Source: Spongilla lacustris
Taxonomy: Eukaryota > Porifera > Demospongiae > Spongillida > Spongillidae
Assembly (NCBI GenBank): GCA_949361645.1
Contig: OX442416.1
Coordinates: forward strand, 314,887-378,886
DNA: 64,000 bases
Reading direction: 5' to 3'
The notes below the pieces were generated by a model that was not told the origin of the DNA, did not search any database, and saw only the letters and a list, made by a program, of their open reading frames with translations. A program made the position numbers and the translations under genes. Below are positions 54,741-64,000 of the stretch, one piece after another. The number at the start of each line of letters is the position of its first letter. The stretch's first letter is position 1.

Positions 54741-57440
54741 AGCTCCGTAACAGTACGTTAGGTAAGAACGTTCTGTTACAGCTCCGTTACAGACATGACA
54801 TCACTTAGCCGTTTATTGTCGTGATTGCATAATACCATTGCCATCGTTCCGTACCAGGCTACGGTTTGGATCCAGGGAATTTGTTTTGCTTGTATAGTAT
54901 ACATTAAATCAGCCGAGTGCCGGCAGTACGCTCAGCTCCTTCCTCTCCGTGCATCTTCTAATTGGACAGTACGTAGGAACGGTACGTTCTGACCATGCAA
55001 GTCACATGCATATGACGACGATCTGTATAACTCAGCTCGTTTACCAATGGAAACAGTTACAGACATCAATGGTGTTCAGTTGGTAACTGTGTAGATATAT
55101 TCATGCAGAGATCTAATACATCTGGAGATGTCTAGGTTGTCCGTGTGTCAGTGAACACACAGTGCTGGCTAACAGTAGAAGGAGCTGCAAGGGGAAAATG
55201 AGATCATGATAAAAGCTTGTAATAACCATCTTATACAAGATTGCCCCCTGCCATTGTCCCCTCTCCTCCCCAGACCTACTCAGATGTGTTAAACCTTAAA
55301 TCCCCAGGTCCAAGTCCCTACGCATAGGACCAATATTTGAAAATTCTGCAGGTGTTTGGCATCCAATTCTGTACTGTTGTTTGATGTGTCTATCGCGCTA
55401 AATTTCAAATCTAATTTTTAAACCACACGCTTGGTTACATGATGTAAAAAAAATGCATGTGGTTCTTAAAAATGCATTGGAGAATTAAATTCTCACAGAA
55501 AAAAGAAAATGTACAACAAGTATAACTTTTTTTGAATGTTTTTTGAAGCATGATGTGTGTGCTACTTAAAACAGTCTATGGCAGTGATTGGTTTTGCCAT
55601 ATTTACCAAAAACGCACTGTACGTTTTCAAGATTTTGTCCATTCTATTTGCTATTCCAGCAACAAGCGATTGACAAATACCTATCCTTCATACGTTTGTC
55701 GAGCTAGCAAATTCCAAATCTACAATCTACATTTTTATTTGCTTAGTGCTGTTTTCCATTAACATGTTATTCTGCTCTTTGTAACATTATGTGTTGGTAC
55801 TTGAAGTTGGTTTGCGATTTACCAAAAATGCATCTTTTAGCAATGCACTATTGACTGTAGTTGAATCTGAATTGCAAGGAAGCACCAGTATTTTCTGAAT
55901 TGATAACCGTTTCTACAATACAATGAGATTTTGATTTGTTCTCTGCTCATGTGAGTTTGCTAAAAATTAAATTTTACTTGTGTCCTAAGCGTAGGACAAC
56001 GGGGGATTAAAGGTAAAATTAATTGGTGGAATATCGCAGTACAATGCACTGCAAAGCTAGTGCTAGTATGAGGCTGCATAAACCAACTATCACATTAAAA
56101 CTTTGTGTGGGAGGGCATATCCCCTCCCCTCTGCCTTGAAACTGTCCTAATTGAAATCCTAGATTTTTTTCCTCATGAATTGCAAGTAGGTTTTGTAGAC
56201 ATAGAAATAAATACACCCCTGTTCCACAGAAAAAAGAGTTTACAAGCCCACAGCCTACTCAATCTGGCAAGGACATGCTGCAAACCTACTTGTGTGTTTG
56301 GGGTTGGTGGAACCAATGCTGCTTGCAGCTACAGTATCTGGCTACCACGGTAACTGGGGGATGCAGGAACAGCAACTGTTGCCACAGCAGAGTAGTTACC
56401 ACCTCCACTTGATCTATCCACTGTGAACACCAGGATGATCCCACTAGGTTCCCACAGCACCACTAGACATCCTCACTGATATATATGATTATGCATTGAT
56501 GCAGCATAAAAACCATCTCTGTGCTGAAGGAAGACGGGAGAATAGGTGATATAATAATACTTGCATATGCGTCTACAATACAACCCACACTACAATAGTA
56601 CCGTCCAATCCTTTATATTAATCTGCATGCATGCTATACTGTACTATGGGTATTATTTGTTTGCACACCCTTACCCAATCAATGATTTTACACCATCCCC
56701 ACAATGTACACAGTACACAGAAAACCATCCTCATATCCACCTTTATTGGTAGCCATTGGTGCACAATGAATGTGCTCAAGATGCCCAGCAGGTCACAACA
56801 TACAATGTTATAGGTGGACTCAATTCCCTACACCAACACTGCTTGTGCGGGAGAGGAGGGGGTGAATAAGATGACATCACACAAGAGATTGCATACATTG
56901 TATGCTTCTACTCTGTCACACATGCACCATATACAAGGTTCATAACACAGCTTCCCCACACTGAACACCTGCTATCCTCATATCCATAGTCTGGCACACA
57001 AAAATTGTACCATGCAGGTGGTACATTTTTTGGTAGCCTAAATTACACTACTTGGTACAAACAAAACATTTACCAGGTTTGCCCACAGCAGTGGATATGT
57101 GGTTTGTATATACAATACAGTGTTATGGTCATATTGGTTTGCCTATAAGGTACACACCCATTTTGAAAGGGCCTACATGATCAAATTCGTGCATTGTTCT
57201 ATTACTGAAACTTCTTTAGCAACCTCAGTCATAATATACTTCAACCTCCAATCGCCCTAGGACTAACTAAGGTGCTGAAAAAAACAAATGGCTGCTTTTA
57301 AAACTCTAACAATGTTTCGTCTTATTTAGTATTTAGTGCATGCTACTTGGTTTTCCATTATCTTTCATCTTGTGTTACAAGATGAAAGCATACAAACATT
57401 GCACATCCATCAATTTGTGGGCATTACAGCGAAAATGGGA
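54741..57440. other. Gene-free; contains dispersed repeat
   Basis: No recognisable exon. About 56810-56990 is a diverged copy of sequence found at 62600-62990 (shared words CAGCTTCCCCACAC, CATCCTCATATCCA and CTACAC). Confidence 0.45.
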
Positions 57441-59029
57441 AACAACTTCATCGTTGGTGATGCTGTTGTAGGAAAGATTTAAAATGAAATAAAAAGAATC
57501 AGAATTGTTCTAGAAGTGTTGCACAGGTCATCGGAGCAGGTCACCAGTGTCAGAATCGCATAAAGTGGTCGGATGGCACAACCACGGATGAAACAGTTCG
57601 GGGCATTGATAAAGAAGGCTTAGTTAGAGTGATGTGACGTACAGAAAGCGGAAGTGTTGCAATCTTGATGAGGATGCCGAAGGCCTCTTTTAGTCATTTG
57701 GAAAATGAAACTACCCTCAGCAGTGACAAGGAGCCGGTGATACAAGCAATCAAAGAGAACAAGTTTGTGACTGGGGGGCAGGTCCAATGAAATTACTTCC
57801 TTAATTACTTTAGTGGTAGTGCAGAACACGTAGAGGGGTCAATCTTAACCAATCCATCACACATGTGTCTGAGTTTCAGAAACAAAATACTAAACATACT
57901 AACATATGTAAGGATATAAATTATTAACTCTTGACCTCAATAATTTCATGCTTTATGAGTTGACCACAATTCTAACCACTTATGTAAACAAGACTATTAT
58001 CTTTTTCTACATAAGTGCCTTTTTTTTTATTTACATGCACAGCTGGCATCTATAGCTACCTTCCTATCTTTCAAATTCAGCTTAGGAACAGATAAATACG
58101 TGCCAATATCAATTTGAAGCCTAGATTTTACTACCAATTATAAATGGACACTTTTTTCTCATTTTTTCTTGAAGCAATATTAAGTACCTAGTCTTGGTGT
58201 CCTATGTTCAAGATTGCTATATGTAATGCCAAGGTGCTATTGAACTGCATTGCGCTGAAGTACAACTCTTAAGAATCCTTACAAAGGCTATTATTAACCT
58301 CAATGCCTCAATTCCTTTAGTGCTCGTAAAATAAGATAAAATAAAATAATTCTTGGCTTGCATGTGATGCAATGACGTGGGGGGGGGCACCTTACGATTA
58401 ACATAGCACTATTTTGGATCCTTGCATGTTGTACATGTCAATAGTGCCTTTTCCTCGGTGAAAACACTAGAGGCTCTAAACAGCCATGGAGCAACTTAAG
58501 GTTTCCCTAAGCATTTATTAACCATGTGGGCTACAGGAGAGTCTGAGGATATGAATTGGTGATCACATTCTGCTTGAGGCAACAACTGTCCATACAGGCC
58601 AAGAAGAACCTCAAATTCATCATATCAAACTGCGGCTCCACAGCCAAGCATTCACCCATGTCACCATAAGAGGTAGCATGTCAAACGACCGCACATGATT
58701 GTGAAAACGTTAGTGTAGTCGATATTGCACCAAGGTTCGCTGGCAATGGAATGTGACATGGTACACTGACTGTTGGTGGTATCACATGTTTGGAACCATT
58801 TTTTGGGATCTGCACTGTTGATGCCTATATGGCCTACAAATATGAGTCTGAGCAGGCTTTTTCAGATCCCAAAGATGTTGACAGCTTTATTGCATTCATT
58901 GGCAAACTGGGTCACCAGCTGATTTTTAATGAATATCTAGAAGATGGGCGAACAGTTTGCCGACATTCAAATGAAGAGGAAGTCATTGAGGAGGCAACTA
59001 TAATTCTATTTCTAGATGTACATGTATGA
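57440..59029 (+). pseudogene. Decayed piggyBac-like (DDE_Tnp_1_7) transposase
   Basis: The C-terminal block is clearest: FGICTVDAYMAYKYESEQ followed by FIGKLGHQLIFNEYLEDG (58790-58980), the typical post-catalytic helix of DDE_Tnp_1_7 proteins. Just upstream, KRPHMIVKTLV and WYTDCWWYHMFGT appear in other frames. An N-terminal-like block near 57560-57620 reads IKWSDGTTTDETVRGI. Frames are broken by many stops and indels, so it is a relic. The assignment of the 57.5-kb block to the same element is inferred from order and orientation. Confidence 0.6.
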
Positions 59030-61412
59030 ATTTGTATTATTTTTTTCTCTGCATTTTAGGCCTATGACGGTCACACTACTCACCACTAATTATGTACAAC
59101 CAATGTATCAGATGAAAACTGAATCAACACCTTATGTGCAATGAAAGTGCACAGCATGCCATTCGAAATGCTCCTACTGTTGTTGGTTGCAGTAATATTG
59201 CTGCAAACACAATAATGGTATTCAATTATCCGTGATGAGAAAGGGTTAACCAATTCAAAGTATGTATGTGTAATTACTATTTTATATCCATTTCAACACT
59301 TTATAACACCGCATCCATGAGAGACATGGGGAAATTTTGGGGCATTTGTGAATATTTATAATTCCCTCCTATCGTTTTTTTGACTGGAAAAAAATATGAT
59401 CAGAAAGCTCACCCATTTGTAAATAGTAATTTCTACTTTTTCTGCAATGGTGCTCTATAAATAACTCCCTGTTACATGAAAATATCGAATGGGTACGTGA
59501 TGTGGTAAATGCCCTCGCATACACTTTTTTCAGAGTCATGTTTCCCACCACCTTGAGTATTACTGAATCAAAATTGCTGGGTTATACAACTATAGGAGTG
59601 TACATAAAAACAAGCCAAAGCTTCTATTGCACTCGATTTCAGCAGTAAGTTACAAGACATTTTCGCTCGCAGTAGACAGGGGGCGTGGTCCACTCATCCA
59701 AAGTGCCAGCGAAGGCAGGTTTTGCAAGTTATCCAAAGTGCCAGCGAAGGCAGGTTTTGCAAGTTCTACCAAAACATACAGTCTGTACCTGTCTGGATAG
59801 AGTCATGGTATGTTATTTAGTAAAACAGGAAGAAAGATTCTTGAAGTCTGCCCACGCAAAAATTCACTCGCGGTAATGCCGTTTTCTTATTTCATTACCT
59901 TGCACTGCATATCACACTGACCGTGAGAGTTGATAACTTAGAGCCATAATTTTAAACCATTTTCACATAGTTTCATACAGTTTTTACGCATTTATTGTAA
60001 TGCTCTAGAAGCAATATGTTATTTTAAAAATCTGTACCTCGTACGCGATAACGCTAGAACCAATCAACTATGCAATGATGTTTCGAGCCAATGGTATGTC
60101 TGTTTGAGATACAAAAAATGCAACATGCCTCATAACAGTACATGTAGTGAAATTTCCACTTAAAACCAAGCAATTCTATCTAGAGGGAATTAATCATTTT
60201 TCGGTTTGCCCCAAAATAGACTAAATTTCCCCGCGTTTCTCGTGGATGCGGTGATAAATAACCCTACATTTGTGTATTAAAATCATGAAATGTAATTGGT
60301 TAATGTAAAGAGTGCTCATAAACTCACTATGGCTAGCTCAAATATAAATTCTCCTCCTGAATGCTAATTTTACTCTTCATGTAAATGCAATCATTTATAG
60401 TCTGAAGCACAATGTATGTCCCCTGAAATAGAGCACATATGGGTGTGAAGTTAAAAGCAAAAAAAAAACAAAAAAAAAACAACTGATTCACTTTCTCCAC
60501 TTAATTTACAAAAAAAACTCATTCTGCTACAGTAATATCGAAAAATAAATGAATTGTTAATGGTAGATCGAACAAACACCTACATGTAGCCTTGTAGGCA
60601 AAAAGTGCTGTTTTAGCCTACGTGTAGATGTTCTATTGCAACCTATGGTCCTTGCATTCAATACCATATAAAATGTTGAACTTGAATAATGTAACATCAT
60701 AAGGCTTCGTTTTTTAATTTGCTTTGGAGCTCATTCTACCATTGGCTCTTTAGATACACAATTAAGATGGAGGAGTGTACAAAAATTGCCTACAATTCCT
60801 AATGAAAGGTAGGAAATCGTGTGTGTTTGGCAAAAAGAGTTAAAAATTATATCTGCCTAAAAAAAGCGAAGAATGCTTCTTGTAAGTTTTTTTTGCAAAT
60901 CGGAACTCCAGCTAAATGAGGGGCGTGCACCAACAGCATACATAGCACTAGCAGCATGTTGGCATTGTTTTCTGCCGCCACTTTGCAAGTAGCCTTCTTT
61001 GGTAAATTGATCCTCATTATTTCAAATGTTGGCTAAATTGTTTGTTCACTGTTTGGAAAACAAAAAGTGATTTGCAATGCCTACATGTATGCGTAGGTGA
61101 CAATCTATCATTATAGTGTTTTCTTCTTAACTACTATTTATCCAACTAAGATTGGAGACGATAAGTTGAAATATACAATGCTTATTTGAATTAATTTCGA
61201 AGTTGAAATGTAGCAGTCCTAGATGTAGGACCACCAATGTTCTACATCTAGGACCAATGCCTGGAGATTAACAGTTAGTTAGTGTGAGTAAAAAAAGCAA
61301 ATGTGCTAATGCTTCATGCAAGATACAACTCTCAGCCATTTTTAATGCACTCTATACACAGCCTTTCTCCATTATGTTTGTATACGCTGTGTACATTGGC
61401 CTATATATTATT
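59030..61412. other. Gene-free AT-rich DNA
   Basis: No recognisable exon. A 33-bp direct duplication (CCAAAGTGCCAGCGAAGGCA...) lies at 59698-59766, and poly-A stretches occur near 60460-60485. Confidence 0.5.
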
Positions 61413-62146
61413 ATATGGGATAGATGGCCCTTCGTTTATAATAATAAAATCTTATAATATTTGAATCATAATAACTTCTGAACGGTTAAGGCTATCGACT
61501 TCCTATTGTCAACACTGCATACCACACCACCGGGTTCAAACCCGCCATAACTTTCTGTAGGAGTAATCAAATCGCTTCAAATTCGGTTTGTAGGTAGAGA
61601 GGCCCTATATCTATCTATTTGTTCTGTTCGTTAATTTTTATCCACCCGTTACGGAGATACAGTTGAACAAACTATGTGCACATTTTCGCACTCGATTTGC
61701 ACCACAGATTTGGGCAAATTGCATTCCGCTCAATGTATGGGGAGGTGGGGATTATAACATTGGCGCGAATCAAGCAGGAAAACGTGCACGAAGTTTGTTC
61801 AACTGCATCTCCGTAACGGATGCATAAAAATTAACGAACAGAACAAATCGATAGATATAGGACCTCTCTACCTACAAACCTAATTTGAAGCGATTTGATT
61901 ACTCCTACAGAAAGTTATGGCGGGTTTGAACCTGGTGGGGTATCGGATGTTGCAATACTGGCACGGAGCAAGTGCAAGACCCCAAAATGTATTTTACCGT
62001 AGAGAAATGGTGTGGTACGAAGTGTTGAAAATAGGAAGTCGATAGCCTTAACCATTCAGAAGTTATTATGATTCAAATGCAAAGCAATTTTATAAGATTT
62101 TATAATCCTAAACGAAGGGCCATTTTCTTGGAAACTGTCCCATATG
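61413..62146. mobile_element. ~734-bp foldback element
   Basis: Left arm 61413-61676 and right arm 61790-62146 are reverse complements with ~10% divergence. They share CTTCGTTTA, TAACTTCTGAA, GGCTATCGACTTCCTATT, GGTTCAAACCCGCC and AACTGTATCTCCGT-type blocks. The right arm has about 75-80 extra bases near 61945-62015. No ORF; non-autonomous. Confidence 0.9.
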
Positions 62147-63392
62147 ATGTATGTATTCTTTCACTCGCTGTATACCATTTAGTGAATCCAAGTCAAGGAG
62201 CTAACTATTGCCTTGGTGAGGACATGACCCATGCTGCATGGACAGTCTGGCCAGTATGTGCGCGTGGAGCTTTGAGCACCCCTTAGTAGAATTTACAGGG
62301 TTTCAAATATACAGGTTGCTTTTTTCAGCACGCAGGTAGCCCAATACTTATACCTGCACTTGGTGCAGGTGAACATTCTAGCGGTTAATATGCATGCAGC
62401 ATAAACAATATGCATGTGCGTAAGTAATAAGCTACATGGCATGGTTAAAAAGTACTGATATGCATGTACGCAAGCACAAGTGAGTACCCACAAGAGTGCT
62501 GTCTTGTTCACGTTAAAGTTACTTGCAAGTGCTGTCTCGTTCACGTTTAGCAACTTTCGTCCACACACTTAATAACTCAAAGGTGGACCACATGCCCTAC
62601 ACATCAAATTCATTTCGATACTCTTGAGGGAGAATATCACACAATTGCACAAATGATGATACCTCACACATGCATCATATACAATATATCACATAGCTTC
62701 CCCACACAGAACACTTACCATCCTCATATCCACAACAGTCCCACACACACAATCACTCAGTGGGCATCAACTTGTGTTGTGTAGCCTGACTTTGATGCAC
62801 TCTGAAAGTTCACAATGCTGTAGGTGGATCCCATGCCCTACACTGACACAGCATCAAATTCATCTCCTAAGGGGGGGGGGGGGGGGGGGGGGGGGGAGAG
62901 ATTAGGATGACATCAGACCAGAGATAGCACACAATGATAGTTGCATGTGCTTCTACCATGCAACCCACATTGCTCATCAATGTCATACAGCCTCCCCAAA
63001 CTGAAATAGAACACCTAACTTCCAAACAACACAGAAATGATGTAATCAACTATGTGTTGCATTGCATGGGTAATGATCAGCAGATGCTAAGCTCAGAAAC
63101 CCTACTGCTACGTGCAGTACACTAATAGTGCAGCACCTTACATACTGATAGTGAAATTAATGAAGGGGAATAATGCACGTAAATCAAGGTGATACCACGT
63201 GTCTTCCCTCCCGCTCTCTCTAGCTCTCCCCATTTCATCTTTCAGAACAACCACTGTCTCTTACATGCGCTTGACTTACGTCATAGCAAAGCCACATCCA
63301 TATTGAGCCCTGATGTTGCATGTGATCAGATCCAAAAACAAATCTGAGCCCCTTTCCTCGTCATCTGTTAATATTAAACACGTTAATACCAA
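62147..63392. other. Gene-free; dispersed repeat and poly-G
   Basis: 62600-62990 is related to 56810-56990. A poly-G run (62872-62896) lies inside the right copy. A short TGCTGTCT/GTTCACGTT direct repeat is at 62497-62550. Confidence 0.5.
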
Positions 63393-63542
63393 TTACGTCG
63401 CTGTGAGCTCGGGTTTCATCATGTACCGTCTTAATGATGACTCCAAATTTCCACAACGGAGTATTTCTGCAGTGTTCAAGTGCTTTTCGCACCCTGGTCT
63501 GCCAGGTCGGACTGCGAGCGTTTGTTGTTGTCGCGACGCCAT
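63393..63542 (-). CDS. Candidate first coding exon, unidentified
   Basis: On the minus strand an ATGGCG in strong context (taaaATGG) opens MASRQQQTLAVRPGRPGCEK and stays open for 49 codons, with a possible donor (AGACG|gtacat) near 63422. The region is CpG-rich compared with surroundings, as a promoter/first exon would be. No downstream exon was recognised. Confidence 0.25.
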   Translation of the reverse strand: MASRQQQTLAVRPGRPGCEKHLNTAEILRCGNLESSLRRYMMKPELTAT

Positions 63543-64000
63543 TTTAATACGCGCACGTGGCTTTGTGGTCTACGGTGAATTAGTTTCGGATAAAACGTTG
63601 AACAGTTCATGTCATGACTGATGTCATACGTTAACAACTATGGAGCAAACTTGCTATTTAAAGTTTAGGGCGACTTTAGGCAAGTTTCGAAGCAATATAA
63701 GAAGATGATTTTTTAAAAGGCCTTGAATGAGCCGGTGTCATAGATTCATAGTCAGTACTAGTAGCTAAACGCTGGCCAATAATTCGCGCCAAGATAAATA
63801 ATATCACAATCTACTTGCTACTTACACAGATTGATAATTAGTGCACATCCATGATGGAGGAACACTTTTTTGCTGAATGCACCTGAAATGGTACTGACCA
63901 CTGTTGGAATTAGTATTACATTGTATTCTGGTAACCTACTTGTGCATATTAATATATTACATTTATTTCAAAGCTGGGAAACCTTTTATGCAACCCCAAT
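63543..64000. other. No gene seen
   Basis: AT-rich end of the window. If the minus-strand candidate exon is real this would be its promoter side. Confidence 0.4.

Noticed and set aside
63313..63621. 102-codon plus-strand ORF
   Set aside because: No recognisable domain. The minus strand has the better start context and CpG setting, though that is also unproven.
1..64000. tRNA, rRNA or other standard RNA genes
   Set aside because: I looked for cloverleaf-type A/B-box sequences and rRNA-like conserved blocks by eye and saw none. A covariance scan would be needed to exclude them.

Overview
This looks like nuclear DNA from an animal, most probably a sponge or another early-branching marine invertebrate (an inference; no barcode gene is present). 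Genes are split by short GT-AG introns (plus a GC-AG one), encode animal proteins (TRMU, GST, LamG/EGF, leishmanolysin-like, MCM10, WDR37, VPS13B-like, spectrin repeat), and sit among many transposons, microsatellites and minisatellites. Most single-frame ORFs in the window are noise; real genes had to be read across splice sites.

Layout. 0.6-10.9 kb is a degenerate structure with long inverted arms, invaded by a decayed non-LTR retroelement (6.1-9.1 kb, minus). 13.6-13.8 kb is a near-perfect foldback. 14.69-17.89 kb is an intact-looking DNA transposon with 402-bp inverted repeats, TA target duplication and one 608-residue transposase. 19-43 kb is a graveyard of intron-containing pseudogenes and fragments: SSADH, MCM10 (two copies by segmental duplication), LamG, spectrin repeat, VPS13B-like first exon, WDR37 and a leishmanolysin-like peptidase, several with in-frame stops or frameshifts. 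A Penelope-like retroelement (38.6-43.4 kb, minus) abuts the leishmanolysin gene where its 3' part should be. A small tyrosine-recombinase element with hairpins lies at 27.2-28.2 kb.

43.9-51.3 kb holds the clearest functional genes: a decayed integrase-domain gene, the 3' end of a LamG/EGF gene, and a very compact TRMU/GST pair. TRMU (12 exons, minus) and GST (4 exons, plus) are divergent with start codons 9 or 84 bp apart, and TRMU converges on the LamG gene with 80 bp between stop codons. All TRMU and GST exons splice in frame, which argues that the lesions elsewhere are real rather than assembly noise. TRMU would thiolate mitochondrial tRNA; GST is a cytosolic detoxification enzyme; no shared pathway is evident.

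51.3-64 kb is gene-poor: a decayed piggyBac-like (DDE_Tnp_1_7) transposase, a ~730-bp foldback, homopolymer runs, dispersed repeats, and two candidate first exons.
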